A stretch of DNA of 64,000 nucleotides, from positions 1 to 64,000 of the forward strand of contig NZ_LBIO01000017.1 in NCBI RefSeq assembly GCF_001280505.1, written 5' to 3'. This document shows, in pieces, positions 44,897 through 53,817 of this stretch. The notes below the pieces were generated by a model. It did no database searches. It worked only from the letters and a program-made list of their open reading frames with translations, and was not told the origin of the DNA. The position numbers and the translations under genes were made by a program. Numbering within the stretch: position 1 is the stretch's first letter; every line of letters starts with the position of its first letter. Origin of the DNA: Mangrovimonas sp. TPBH4. Its GTDB lineage: Bacteria; Bacteroidota; Bacteroidia; Flavobacteriales; Flavobacteriaceae.

Positions 44897-46411
44897 ATGC
44901 CAATTCCTTTAGTAAATTCCATTGCCTCGTGGTTTTTAAAAAAACGATTTCATCAAATTGAGCTGTTTTTAAAATATCCCAACGAGGTACAAAACGAATT
45001 GTTATTGGATCTTATTACCATTGCCAAAGACACTGAATTTGGCAAAAAATATGATTTCGACTCCATAAAAAGCTATCAAACATTTGCTGATAGAATTCCC
45101 ATTTCATGTTATGAAGATTATCAAAACGTGATCGAACGTTCCCGTTTGGGCGAACACAATATATTCTGGCCCAGCCCAATCAAATGGTTTGCGAAGTCTA
45201 GTGGTACCACCAACGCCAAAAGCAAATTCATTCCTGTAAGTTATGAATCCTTGGAAGATTGTCATTATGCCGCCAGCAAGGACTTGTTGTGCATGTACCT
45301 CAACAACAATGAAGACTCTCAATTGTTTACAGGGAAAAGCCTCCGCTTAGGCGGCAGCAAGGAACTTTACAAGGAAAACGGCACTGTGTTTGGAGACCTA
45401 TCGGCCATTTTGATTGACAATATGCCCTTTTGGGCCGAATTCAGTAGCACCCCAAGCAGCAAAGTATCCCTTATGAGTGACTGGGAACATAAAATGCAGG
45501 CCATTGTTGACGAAACCATCAACGAGAACGTCACAAGTCTGGCCGGTGTCCCCTCATGGATGCTCGTGCTTTTAAATAATGTGCTAGATACCACCGGAAA
45601 GAAAAGCATTACCGATGTGTGGCCGAACTTGGAAGTATATTTTCACGGAGGTGTGAGCTTTGTGCCTTATGTAGACCAATACCAAGCTATCTTACCTAAA
45701 AAAGACTTTAGGTATTATGAAATCTACAATGCTTCGGAAGGCTTTTTTGCCATTCAAGACCAAAACAATTCCAACGAATTATTGCTCATGTTGGATTACG
45801 GTATTTTCTATGAGTTTATTCCCATGGACACTTACGGCACTCCCAAAGAAAAAGTCATTCCTTTAAGTGAAGTTGAGAAAGATAAAAATTATGCGGTTAT
45901 CATTACCACCAATGCTGGATTGTGGCGCTATAAAATTGGGGATACTATTAGATTTACCTCACTGCATCCCTACCGTGTAAAGGTATCAGGACGCACCAAG
46001 CATCATATCAATGTGTTTGGGGAAGAGTTGATTATTGAAAATGCCGAAGATGCCCTTAAGGATGTATGCAGAAAAACAGCTTCTGAAATTGTGGAATATA
46101 CAGCAGCACCAATATTCATGAACGGTCACGAAAAGGGCTCACATGAATGGTTGATAGAATTTAAAACACCCCCGAAAGATCTACATCGATTTGGAGAGCT
46201 TTTTGACAGCGCCCTAAAGTCATTGAATTCCGATTACGAAGCCAAACGTTACAACAATATGACCCTAAACATGCCCAAAATTAACATTGCCAGGGAACAT
46301 TTATTTTACGATTGGCTAAAACAGCACAACAAATTGGGAGGCCAGCATAAGGTACCAAGGTTATCCAACAACAGGGAGTATATGGATGAATTGTTGAAAT
46401 TGAATTTTTAA
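44897..46411 (+). CDS. GH3-auxin-responsive-family acyl-adenylating enzyme
   Basis: A 504-residue protein of the PF03321 family, named after plant GH3 and unrelated to glycoside hydrolase family 3. The AMP-binding P-loop is FAKSSGTTNAKSKFIP (about 98-113); YYEIYNASEGFFAIQ (about 275-289) gives the second adenylation motif and LWRYKIGDTIRF the third. Members adenylate a carboxylic acid and transfer it, often to an amino acid. The bacterial substrate is unknown and no aromatic acid pathway is nearby. The gene stands alone on the plus strand. Confidence 0.87.
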   Translation: MPIPLVNSIASWFLKKRFHQIELFLKYPNEVQNELLLDLITIAKDTEFGKKYDFDSIKSYQTFADRIPISCYEDYQNVIERSRLGEHNIFWPSPIKWFAKSSGTTNAKSKFIPVSYESLEDCHYAASKDLLCMYLNNNEDSQLFTGKSLRLGGSKELYKENGTVFGDLSAILIDNMPFWAEFSSTPSSKVSLMSDWEHKMQAIVDETINENVTSLAGVPSWMLVLLNNVLDTTGKKSITDVWPNLEVYFHGGVSFVPYVDQYQAILPKKDFRYYEIYNASEGFFAIQDQNNSNELLLMLDYGIFYEFIPMDTYGTPKEKVIPLSEVEKDKNYAVIITTNAGLWRYKIGDTIRFTSLHPYRVKVSGRTKHHINVFGEELIIENAEDALKDVCRKTASEIVEYTAAPIFMNGHEKGSHEWLIEFKTPPKDLHRFGELFDSALKSLNSDYEAKRYNNMTLNMPKINIAREHLFYDWLKQHNKLGGQHKVPRLSNNREYMDELLKLNF

Positions 46412-46718
46412 AAATTAAAACCTGCTTAAAAATCCGATTAACGCCATGCCAAAAATCCGCATAACGAATATTTAAATGCATTTGTCCAATAATCCCTTAC
46501 GTCATTTTTATCTTACACAAATGCCACTATATTTACATTAATAATGTTGACAATTCTCCCTTAAAATTGTCTTTATTCCAATGCAATTTTAGAACTCACA
46601 AAAGGGCGAACCTTTTTTAAAAAATAGTATTGCAGAATATTAATTATTGATCCAAATAGCAAAAAAGGTCACTCAATATGAGTGACCTTTTTTATTTTAT
46701 TTACATTGGATAAAGCCT
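46412..46718. other. 307-bp intergenic region with hairpins, possible small RNA
   Basis: No ORF of note. It holds a hairpin GACAATT/AATTGTC at 46549-46571, a second small hairpin AAAAGG/CCTTTT at 46600-46616 followed by T/A bases, and the strong terminator at 46661-46693. I see no tRNA or known structured RNA. A TTACGTCA at 46497-46504 resembles the motif near susC but is single. Confidence 0.4.
46661..46693. terminator. Bidirectional terminator between convergent adenylating enzyme and clpX
   Basis: A perfect 14-bp stem (AAAAAAGGTCACTC and its complement) with a 5-base loop AATAT. T-runs exist on both strands. It lies 25 bp beyond the clpX stop. Confidence 0.9.
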
Positions 46719-47951
46719 TTAAGAAACCGCCTTAAGCTTTTTAAGTGCTGTTTTATTCAACTTATCCTCAGCATAACTTTTGGTTACATTCAACTTGTTA
46801 TCCTCACTACTAGGCATCTCAAACATAGCATCAGTTAGGATCTCTTCGCATAAGGAACGTAATCCTCTAGCTCCTAATTTGTACTCTATAGCCTTCTCTA
46901 CAATATAATCTAAAGCACCGTCAGTAATGGTAAATTCAATATCATCCATTTCAAACAATTTTTTATACTGCTTGATAATGGCATTTTTAGGTTGCGTTAA
47001 AATAGCACGCAAGGTTGCCGCATCCAATGGATCCATATAAGTAAGCACTGGTAAACGCCCAATGATTTCTGGAATCAAACCAAAATCCTTCAAGTCCTTT
47101 GGAATTATATATTGAAGTAAATTATTGGTATCTACTTGAGCATCTTCATGAGCCGCTTTATAACCAATGGCTGCCATGTTAAGACGTTTTGAAATAATGC
47201 GCTCAATCCCATCAAAAGCACCTCCAGCTATAAACAAGATATGCTCCGTATTTACTTCTATAAATTTTTGGTCTGGGTGTTTACGCCCTCCTTTTGGCGG
47301 CACATTTACCACAGTACCTTCCAATAATTTCAACAAGGCCTGTTGCACACCTTCACCAGAAACATCTCTGGTAATTGATGGGTTATCACTTTTTCTGGCA
47401 ATCTTATCTATTTCATCAATAAACACGATGCCCTTTTCAGCCTTCTCCAAATTGTAATCGGCCGCCTGCAATAAACGTGTCAAGATGCTTTCTACATCCT
47501 CCCCAACATATCCTGCCTCAGTCAATACGGTAGCATCCACAATGGCCAGCGGCACATTGAGCATTTTAGCGATGGTTTTGGCCATCAAGGTTTTTCCAGT
47601 ACCTGTTTGCCCCACCATGATGATATTACTTTTTTGGATTTCGATATCATCTTCACTAGCTGGTTGCAACAAACGCTTATAGTGGTTGTACACTGCAACA
47701 GACATTACCTTTTTGGTATATTCCTGCCCAATGATATACTCGTCCAAAAAGCCTTTGATTTGCTGAGGCTTTCGCAACATTAACTCTGTCGATAATTCGG
47801 AATTGTCACTTTGCTTAGACTCCTCCAATACAATACCATGCGCCTGTTCGATACAACGGTCACAGATATGGGCATCCAAACCTGCTATGAGCAGGTTGGT
47901 TTCTGGCTTTTTCCTACCACAAAACGAGCATTCTAATTCTTCCTTTGCCAT
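46719..47951 (-). CDS. clpX: ATP-dependent Clp protease ATP-binding subunit ClpX
   Basis: A 410-residue ClpX. N-terminal zinc finger: CSFC (Cys9, Cys12) and CDRC. The AAA+ module has Walker A GQTGTGKT, Walker [11 protein letters not shown], and the sensor/arginine region [12 protein letters not shown] at the C-terminus. ClpX unfolds substrates and feeds them to ClpP. It follows clpP by 36 bp on the same strand with no terminator between, so they are probably co-transcribed. Start ATG at 47951. Ends before a strong bidirectional terminator. Confidence 0.97.
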   Translation of the reverse strand: MAKEELECSFCGRKKPETNLLIAGLDAHICDRCIEQAHGIVLEESKQSDNSELSTELMLRKPQQIKGFLDEYIIGQEYTKKVMSVAVYNHYKRLLQPASEDDIEIQKSNIIMVGQTGTGKTLMAKTIAKMLNVPLAIVDATVLTEAGYVGEDVESILTRLLQAADYNLEKAEKGIVFIDEIDKIARKSDNPSITRDVSGEGVQQALLKLLEGTVVNVPPKGGRKHPDQKFIEVNTEHILFIAGGAFDGIERIISKRLNMAAIGYKAAHEDAQVDTNNLLQYIIPKDLKDFGLIPEIIGRLPVLTYMDPLDAATLRAILTQPKNAIIKQYKKLFEMDDIEFTITDGALDYIVEKAIEYKLGARGLRSLCEEILTDAMFEMPSSEDNKLNVTKSYAEDKLNKTALKKLKAVS

Positions 47952-47987
47952 AAATTCAAAAATTCAATTTAAATATCAATGAGATAT

Positions 47988-48665
47988 TTATACGTTACGG
48001 GCCAAAACCTCATCAATCATTCCATACTCCAAAGCTTTATCTGCCTTCATCCAGTAATCTCTATCACTGTCGGCATACACTTTGTCGTAGTCCTGTCCCG
48101 AATGTTTACTAATTATTTTATAAAGTTCCTCTTTCAAGGTTAAAATTTCACGAGCAGTGATTTCGATATCACTTGCCTGTCCTTGCGCCCCTCCTAAAGG
48201 TTGGTGGATCATAACTCTGGAGTGTGTCAATCCGCTACGTTTCCCTTTAGCACCAGCACACAACAATACAGCCGCCATTGACGCCGCCATACCAGTACAG
48301 ATGGTTGCCACATCTGGCTTGATCAACTGCATGGTATCGTAAATCCCCAATCCAGCATACACGCTACCTCCCGGAGAATTGATATATATTTGAATGTCCT
48401 TGGAAGCATCAGTACTTTCCAAAAACAACAACTGCGCCTGTATGATATTTGCCACCTGATCATTGATGCCTGTCCCCATAAAAATGATGCGATCCATCAT
48501 TAAACGTGAGAACACGTCCATAGCCACGGCATTCATTTGGCGCTCTTCAATAATATTTGGGGTTAAGTTTGTGGGGTACATACTACTGATAATTTGGTTG
48601 TAATACGTACTGCTAACTCCTTGATCTTTTATCGCAAATTTTTCAAATTCTTTTCCGAAATTCAT
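47988..48665 (-). CDS. clpP: ATP-dependent Clp protease proteolytic subunit ClpP
   Basis: A 225-residue ClpP with the catalytic triad Ser129 (GMAASMAA), His154 (MIHQPLGG) and Asp203 (SDRDYW), spaced exactly as in the Escherichia coli enzyme. The handle helix and the N-terminal propeptide-like segment are longer than in E. coli by about 18 residues. It degrades unfolded substrates delivered by ClpX as a double heptamer. It follows tig (downstream of the tig terminator) and precedes clpX by 36 bp. Confidence 0.97.
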   Translation of the reverse strand: MNFGKEFEKFAIKDQGVSSTYYNQIISSMYPTNLTPNIIEERQMNAVAMDVFSRLMMDRIIFMGTGINDQVANIIQAQLLFLESTDASKDIQIYINSPGGSVYAGLGIYDTMQLIKPDVATICTGMAASMAAVLLCAGAKGKRSGLTHSRVMIHQPLGGAQGQASDIEITAREILTLKEELYKIISKHSGQDYDKVYADSDRDYWMKADKALEYGMIDEVLARNV

Positions 48666-48739
48666 ATGTCTAATTGTTGTTAATAATTGATAAAACCTGA
48701 GGCTTTACAGGCAGAAAATGACCTTGATTTTTAACGGTC

Positions 48740-48772
48740 AAAAAAAAGCGTAAAACCTCTCAGTTTTACGCT
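48740..48772 (-). terminator. Rho-independent terminator of tig
   Basis: On the minus strand AGCGTAAAAC pairs with GTTTTACGCT around a 6-base loop and is followed by eight T. It lies about 30 bp after the trigger factor stop. Confidence 0.9.
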
Positions 48773-48800
48773 CTAAATATAATCATTTATTCTGTAACAA

Positions 48801-50123
48801 TTAAGAGTAAAACTCTTTTACAAAATCGTCATAAGTAATCTCTTTTACTTTAAGATTTCCTTCTGCTTTGTACAAATCCAATAGCTTTTGGCTCATCAAT
48901 TGCTCAGACAAACGTTTTACTTCATCCTGATTAGACAAAATTCTAGCTGCAATGCTTTCCAACTCTTCATCTGCAGGATCCATTTGTCCAAATTGTGCCA
49001 TCTGCCCCTTGATCATTTCTTTAGCGTGCGCTTTCAAATCTTCAAAAGTTACCTGAAGGTTGTGATCTTGGATCAATTTACCTTCGATCAATTGGTAACG
49101 CATGCTCTTTTCAGATTTCTCATACTCTTCTTTAGCTTGGTCTGCATCCAATTGCTCTTCTCCAGCTGTTTGGATCCACTTTTGCAAGAATGCTGAAGGC
49201 AAATCGAACTTAGTGTTCTCTACAAGGTACTCAGTAACATCGTTCAACAATTTTTGGTCGCCTTGTTGCGCAAACTGCTTTTCAGAATCTACTTTGATTT
49301 TTTCTTTCAACTCAGTCACAGAAGTTACCACTCCCTTACCAAACAATTTATCGAACAGCTCTTGATCTAAGTCTGCCAACTCTCTCGTGTTGATTTCAGA
49401 AACCGTAAATGTCACTTCAACATCCAAATCATGGGCATCATCGTGAGACACTTTCAAGAAGTGCATCAAATCGTGATCGTCATTGAACAATCCTTTTGTT
49501 TTCAAGGTAATTACATCACCAACTTTAGCACCAACAAATTTCTTCTCGTTAGTTTTACCTTTAATTTTATCTAAAGTAATAGTTGCCGTGTTGTTGATCT
49601 CTTTTTCTTCGTTAGCGAAAACACCAGTAATTTCATCATCTTTTGATGCTGCTTCCTGAGACACCAATTTACCGTACTGCTTACGGATGTGCTCTACTTG
49701 GTTATCCAACATCTTCTCATCGGCAACAATTTGGTATTGCGTAATTGCTTTTTTCGATTTCAACTCTACGTCAAATTCAGGTGCCAAACCTAATTCGAAT
49801 TCAAAAGAAAAATTATCGGCACCCCAATCCAAATCATCCTGTGGCTTTGGCAATGGGTTTCCTAAAACATCTAGCTTCTCTTCCGTAAGGTATTTGTTCA
49901 ATGCATCTTGCAACAACTTGTTTACCTCATCCACCAAGACAGCTTTACCATATTGTCTCTTTACCATGGTCATTGGCACATGTCCTTTTCTAAAACCAGG
50001 AATGTTAGCCGACTTACGGTAATCTGAAAGGATTTTCTCCACTTTATCGCTGTAGTCCTCTTTTGAGATATCTACTTTTACAACAGCATTTAATGCGTCA
50101 ATGTTTTCTCTTGTAATATTCAT
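48801..50123 (-). CDS. tig: Trigger factor (ribosome-associated chaperone)
   Basis: 440 residues from the ATG at 50123; the longer reading at 50171 is rejected because it extends into the promoter. The N-terminal ribosome-binding signature GFRKGHVPMTMVKRQYG (about 43-59) is conserved. A peptidyl-prolyl isomerase-like middle region (about 150-240) and a helical C-terminal domain follow. Trigger factor folds nascent chains and has prolyl isomerase activity in most species. It is followed by its own terminator and then clpP-clpX, the standard chaperone/protease order. It is preceded by a clear Bacteroidota-type promoter at 50150-50179. Confidence 0.96.
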   Translation of the reverse strand: MNITRENIDALNAVVKVDISKEDYSDKVEKILSDYRKSANIPGFRKGHVPMTMVKRQYGKAVLVDEVNKLLQDALNKYLTEEKLDVLGNPLPKPQDDLDWGADNFSFEFELGLAPEFDVELKSKKAITQYQIVADEKMLDNQVEHIRKQYGKLVSQEAASKDDEITGVFANEEKEINNTATITLDKIKGKTNEKKFVGAKVGDVITLKTKGLFNDDHDLMHFLKVSHDDAHDLDVEVTFTVSEINTRELADLDQELFDKLFGKGVVTSVTELKEKIKVDSEKQFAQQGDQKLLNDVTEYLVENTKFDLPSAFLQKWIQTAGEEQLDADQAKEEYEKSEKSMRYQLIEGKLIQDHNLQVTFEDLKAHAKEMIKGQMAQFGQMDPADEELESIAARILSNQDEVKRLSEQLMSQKLLDLYKAEGNLKVKEITYDDFVKEFYS

Positions 50124-50149
50124 TATCGAATCGTATAAAAATTGGGTTG

Positions 50150-50179
50150 CAAAAGTACATATTTTTTGCAACTCGGCAA
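50150..50179 (-). promoter_or_regulatory. Promoter of tig (TTG-N19-TACTTTTG)
   Basis: On the minus strand TTG (50177-50179) is followed after 19 bases by TACTTTTG (50150-50157), a match to the Bacteroidota sigma-A consensus. The start of translation is about 27 bp downstream of the -7 element. Confidence 0.75.
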
Positions 50180-50203
50180 AGTTTTAATATACTGAAATTC
50201 AGA

Positions 50204-50551
50204 CTATTTTTTATCCTCTTTTAAAACAGAGTACAATATAGATTCCAGTATCGAGAGCAGAATACTAAATAAAACAGCCGTCCAGATACTACTCACCCCA
50301 AAACCATCAATAAAACTGCTCGCCATAAGCACAATCAAGGCATTGATTATCAACAAAAACAAACCAAGCGTAACAATGGTGATGGGCAAGGTTAAAATTA
50401 CCAGAATAGGTTTTACTATGGCATTGAGCAACGCCAATACAATGGCAACAATAATTGCAGAAGTGAAGCCAACAACCTCAACTCCCGGCAATAATTTTGC
50501 TAAAATAACAACGGCAACAGCCGACAATAAAATTCTGAGAACTAGTTTCAT
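50204..50551 (-). CDS. Small four-helix membrane protein (phage-holin superfamily IV type)
   Basis: A 115-residue protein almost entirely made of four hydrophobic helices: residues about 4-20, 28-48, 53-76 and 86-108. The pattern with NAIVKPILVILTLP in the second loop matches PF04020 (named after a mycobacterial phage holin). No phage genes lie near, so the name should not be taken as phage origin. The protein is widely distributed and its function unknown. Charged KEDKK at the C-terminus. It is co-oriented with tig and the hydrolase. Confidence 0.85.
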   Translation of the reverse strand: MKLVLRILLSAVAVVILAKLLPGVEVVGFTSAIIVAIVLALLNAIVKPILVILTLPITIVTLGLFLLIINALIVLMASSFIDGFGVSSIWTAVLFSILLSILESILYSVLKEDKK

Positions 50552-50581
50552 AAGATCGTATTTTAAATAAAAATACGAATT

Positions 50582-51346
50582 TTATGCTAGGAATTTTATG
50601 ACATCCTCAAAAAACTCTTTTGGGTTTTCGGCATGCAGCCAATGCCCGGCGTTGGACACCGTTTCTATCTGAGCTTTTGGAAAATGCGTCCTGATCAAAG
50701 CTTCGTCCTGAAGTGAAATATATTCCGATCGATCACCCCTTAAAAACAAAGTGTCTTTTTCAAATTTTGCATGCACTGACAGGGCTTCCCCTACTTCTCC
50801 AACATTAGCTTTCAAGGCTTGCAAATTCAATCTCAAGGCCAACTGCCCTTTTTCTTTCCAATATAGGTTTTTCAGCAAAAACTGACGTATTCCAAAATCT
50901 GTTAGATAACGTGCTAAAGCCTCATCGGCTTCTCCCCTATTTGAAATCTCGGAAAAATCCAATTGGCTCAAACCTTCCAAAATGGTGTCGTGATGTACTG
51001 GATAAAACCGTGGAGAAATATCGGCAACAATCAATTTAGATACCAATTCTGGATATTTTGAGGCAAACATCATGGCTGTTTTCCCTCCCATCGAATGTCC
51101 TAACAAAACAACCTCAGATAGCTCATGAGAGGTGATGTATGCTTTCAAATCCTCAGTGAGCACTTCATAATCGAACTCCTCAGCATGAGGACTGCGACCA
51201 TGGTTGCGCTGATCCACTAGGTGTACTTCATAACCTTCTTCGCTAAATTTCTTACCTAGAGTTTTCCAGTTATCGCCCATTCCCAAAAAACCATGTAAGA
51301 TGATAAAGGGCGAACCGCTACCTATAATATTTGAATGTAACTGCAT
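50582..51346 (-). CDS. Alpha/beta hydrolase (YbfF-type esterase)
   Basis: 254 residues from the ATG at 51346; the longer reading uses TTG at 51376 and would abut pdxJ. The oxyanion motif HGFLGMGDNW (about 18-27), the nucleophile GHSMGG (about 86-91) and the catalytic His in NAGHWLHAE complete the triad. There is no signal peptide, so it is cytoplasmic. It resembles YbfF-type acyl-CoA/short-chain esterases; the substrate is unknown. Starts 30 bp after the pdxJ stop. Confidence 0.85.
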   Translation of the reverse strand: MQLHSNIIGSGSPFIILHGFLGMGDNWKTLGKKFSEEGYEVHLVDQRNHGRSPHAEEFDYEVLTEDLKAYITSHELSEVVLLGHSMGGKTAMMFASKYPELVSKLIVADISPRFYPVHHDTILEGLSQLDFSEISNRGEADEALARYLTDFGIRQFLLKNLYWKEKGQLALRLNLQALKANVGEVGEALSVHAKFEKDTLFLRGDRSEYISLQDEALIRTHFPKAQIETVSNAGHWLHAENPKEFFEDVIKFLA

Positions 51347-51376
51347 TATAAATTTTATTGAACTAGTATTTGGCAA

Positions 51377-52090
51377 TTATTTTAAGCGCTGTAAATACAT
51401 TTGAATCACGTTTTCAACACCTAAATACAAACTCTCCGAAATTAGGGCATGACCAATAGACACCTCCAATAGTCCTGGAATATTTTCCTTAAAGAACTTT
51501 ATATTATCCAACGACAAATCGTGACCGGCATTAATGCCTAAACCAAGTTCATGGGCCAATATCGCACATTCATTATAAGGTTGTACAGCTTCTTTGTTGC
51601 CCAGTCCATATTGATGGGCATAAGCTTCGGTGTAAAGCTCTATCCTATCAGTCCCTGTAGCCTTGGCGCCTTCAATTTGCGCCATTACAGGATCCACAAA
51701 TATGGAAGTCCTAATTCCGTTCCGTTGGAATTCAGAAATGATATCCACTAAAAAATCCTTGTGCTTTAATGTATCCCAACCGGCATTGGACGTGATGGCA
51801 TCTTCGGCATCTGGTACCAAAGTCACTTGGTTTGGTTTTACTTCCAAAACCATGTCCATAAACTCTTTGATGGGATTTCCTTCAATATTGTATTCCGTAT
51901 AAACTACAGGCTTTAAATCATACACATCCTGATAGCGAATATGGCGCTCATCCGGTCGCGGATGTATAGTCACACCTTGAGCCCCAAACTCCTGTACATC
52001 TTTTGCAAATTGGACAACATTGGGCACATCACCACCTCTAGAATTTCGCAAAGTGGCTATCTTATTTATGTTTACGCTTAGTTTTGTCAT
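51377..52090 (-). CDS. pdxJ: Pyridoxine 5'-phosphate synthase PdxJ
   Basis: A 237-residue PdxJ. Conserved segments are NINKIATLRNSRGG (about 7-20), the phosphate-binding TIHPRPDERHI (41-51), QVTLVPD (about 88-94) and the C-terminal GHALISESLYLG loop. It condenses 1-deoxyxylulose-5-phosphate-derived and 3-hydroxy-1-aminoacetone phosphate units to pyridoxine phosphate in the DXP-dependent B6 route. It precedes the hydrolase by 30 bp in an operon and is divergent from the CBS gene. Confidence 0.95.
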   Translation of the reverse strand: MTKLSVNINKIATLRNSRGGDVPNVVQFAKDVQEFGAQGVTIHPRPDERHIRYQDVYDLKPVVYTEYNIEGNPIKEFMDMVLEVKPNQVTLVPDAEDAITSNAGWDTLKHKDFLVDIISEFQRNGIRTSIFVDPVMAQIEGAKATGTDRIELYTEAYAHQYGLGNKEAVQPYNECAILAHELGLGINAGHDLSLDNIKFFKENIPGLLEVSIGHALISESLYLGVENVIQMYLQRLK

Positions 52091-52109
52091 CTACTTTTCA
52101 TTTGACCAA

Positions 52110-52117
52110 CAAAAATA
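52110..52117 (-). promoter_or_regulatory. -7 element TATTTTTG for pdxJ
   Basis: The minus strand reads TATTTTTG (consensus TAnnTTTG) about 20 bp upstream of the pdxJ ATG. The -33 element is not obvious. Confidence 0.45.
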
Positions 52118-52179
52118 CAAAGTCCTTAACGCTTTTTGTAGTTATTTTTAATTAATTTGCAATAGTATAATTTGAAGTT

Positions 52180-52836
52180 ATGCCTTTGGAACAGTACATA
52201 ATCAATGATATTAAACCGTTAAGTCTTAATGATAAGATCAGTGATCTGAAATTATTATTTAATGAACTTACGTATTCCCATATTCCTATTGAGGACAACA
52301 CTGTATATTTAGGCTGTATATCCGAAACAGACGCGCATTGTTTTGAAGGTTCCAAATTGATTTCCGAAGTTAAATATGCCATTGAAGGCTTTTTTGTTCG
52401 TTCTCATACCAATTGGCTCGACGTACTTGAGGTTTTCGCCCAAAACGACTGCAATATTATGCCGGTACTGAACGAAAACAATACGTATCTGGGCTATTAC
52501 GAACTGAACGACATCATCAACCTGTTTAACGAAACTCCATTTTTCTCGGAGGCTGGAGGCATTTTAATTGTCGAAAAGGGCATCCAAGACTATTCTTTCA
52601 GTGAAATTAGCCAGATTGTTGAATCCAACGATTCAAGGCTCCTGGGCGCTTTCATCTCCAAAATGGACAACGACATGGTTCAGATAACCCTTAAAGTTGG
52701 CTATGGCAACCTTCTCGATATTATGCACACCTTTAGAAGGTACAGTTACAATATTATCTCAGGACACGAAGAAGACTCCTATCTTGAAAACCTTAAGGAA
52801 CGTTCTGAATACCTAAATAAATACCTTAACATTTAA
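52180..52836 (+). CDS. CBS-domain protein with ACT-like C-terminus
   Basis: A 218-residue protein. Two CBS units occupy about 1-65 (LSLNDKISDLKLLFNELTYSHIPI) and 66-125 (VLEVFAQNDCNIMPVLNENNTYLG). CBS pairs bind adenine nucleotides or related ligands as energy sensors. Residues about 130-205 look like an ACT-type small-molecule domain (ILIVEKG...VQITLKVGYGNLLDIM). The gene ends 3 bp before nadK, so the two are an operon, which suggests a regulatory link with NAD(P) metabolism (inference). Ligand not identified. Confidence 0.82.
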   Translation: MPLEQYIINDIKPLSLNDKISDLKLLFNELTYSHIPIEDNTVYLGCISETDAHCFEGSKLISEVKYAIEGFFVRSHTNWLDVLEVFAQNDCNIMPVLNENNTYLGYYELNDIINLFNETPFFSEAGGILIVEKGIQDYSFSEISQIVESNDSRLLGAFISKMDNDMVQITLKVGYGNLLDIMHTFRRYSYNIISGHEEDSYLENLKERSEYLNKYLNI

Positions 52837-52839
52837 GGC

Positions 52840-53718
52840 ATGAAAATAGCCATTTACGGTCAGTTTTATAACAGCAACAGCTCGTTTTGCATCTCTACCT
52901 TACTTGATTTTTTAAAGAAACAGAAAGCTGAAGTATATGTAGAACAGCGCTTTTTTGACCTACTGCGTGACGAACACAATATAGACATCAATGGTTTTGC
53001 CACCTTTTCAAAATTAGATCCAAGCTATAATCTGCTAATTAGCATTGGTGGAGACGGCACCATTTTAAGAGCCATTACCCATGTAAGGGACTGCAATATC
53101 CCAATTGTAGGGATAAATACGGGTAGATTAGGTTTTTTGGCGACCATACAAACTGATGAAATCGAACAGGCGCTAACCGATATTTTTAAATGCAACTATA
53201 AAATTTCCGAACGTATCTTACTTAGTGTCACCACCAAGCCTGAAAATAGCGATTTGGTAGAAACCAATTTCGCCTTAAACGAAGTGGCCATTAGCCGCAA
53301 GAATACCACCTCCATGATTACGGTGGAAACCCACTTAAACAACGAGTACCTTACCTCCTATTGGTCTGATGGATTGATAATTTCCACACCCACTGGATCT
53401 ACAGGTTACTCCCTTAGTTGTGGCGGCCCTGTCATCATGCCTGGAGCACACAACTTAGTGATTACCCCTATCGCGCCACACAACCTTAATGCCAGGCCAT
53501 TTGTAATCCCAGACGACACGGACATTCAACTGAAAGTTGACGGACGGGAAGAACACTACTTAATTTCATTGGATTCGCGCATTACCACTTTGCATAATTC
53601 TACAGTGGTTACCATTAAAAAGGCGCCCTTCACCATTAAAATGGTAGAGCTTGTACATGAAAGCTTTATAGACACCTTGAGGAAAAAATTACTTTGGGGT
53701 GAAGACAAAAGAAATTAG
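52840..53718 (+). CDS. nadK: NAD kinase
   Basis: A 292-residue NAD kinase. The catalytic GGDGT motif is at residues 70-74 (ISIGGDGTILRA), the NE/S-type LNEVAISR segment at about 148-155, and the glycine-rich TPTGSTGYSLSCGGP loop at about 185-199. It phosphorylates NAD to NADP with ATP or polyphosphate. It starts 3 bp after the CBS gene. The inverted repeat at 53754-53772, downstream of its stop, could serve as a weak terminator or as part of the next promoter. Confidence 0.95.
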   Translation: MKIAIYGQFYNSNSSFCISTLLDFLKKQKAEVYVEQRFFDLLRDEHNIDINGFATFSKLDPSYNLLISIGGDGTILRAITHVRDCNIPIVGINTGRLGFLATIQTDEIEQALTDIFKCNYKISERILLSVTTKPENSDLVETNFALNEVAISRKNTTSMITVETHLNNEYLTSYWSDGLIISTPTGSTGYSLSCGGPVIMPGAHNLVITPIAPHNLNARPFVIPDDTDIQLKVDGREEHYLISLDSRITTLHNSTVVTIKKAPFTIKMVELVHESFIDTLRKKLLWGEDKRN

Positions 53719-53753
53719 GCAATAAATCCCCCTAAATACTGTTTAACTGTAAG

Positions 53754-53772
53754 ACAATTTGTTTCAAATTGT
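53754..53772. promoter_or_regulatory. Inverted repeat overlapping the porG -33 element
   Basis: ACAATTTG and CAAATTGT form a perfect 8-bp inverted repeat around TTT. It overlaps the -33 TTG of the porG promoter, so it could be an operator or a nadK terminator. Confidence 0.55.
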
Positions 53773-53800
53773 TATAGGCTAATCATATTTATTATATTTG
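53769..53800 (+). promoter_or_regulatory. Promoter of the porG-uppS-bamA unit (TTG-N21-TATATTTG)
   Basis: TTG at 53769-53771 and TATATTTG at 53793-53800, 21 bases apart, match the Bacteroidota consensus. The porG ATG follows at 53818. Confidence 0.75.
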
Positions 53801-53817
53801 CAAACTTTGAAAAACCT

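Noticed and set aside
44897..46411. Glycoside hydrolase family 3 member
   Set aside because: The plant-style GH3 name is a coincidence; motifs are those of an adenylating enzyme, not a glycosidase.
50204..50551. Phage holin and therefore a prophage
   Set aside because: The name only reflects the family label; no capsid, integrase, attachment site or lysis gene lies near.
50883..50890. Another TGACGTAT copy as a PUL operator
   Set aside because: It lies within a coding gene far from the PUL. Single copies at 39808 (coding) and the related TTACGTCA at 46497 (intergenic) also look like chance matches.
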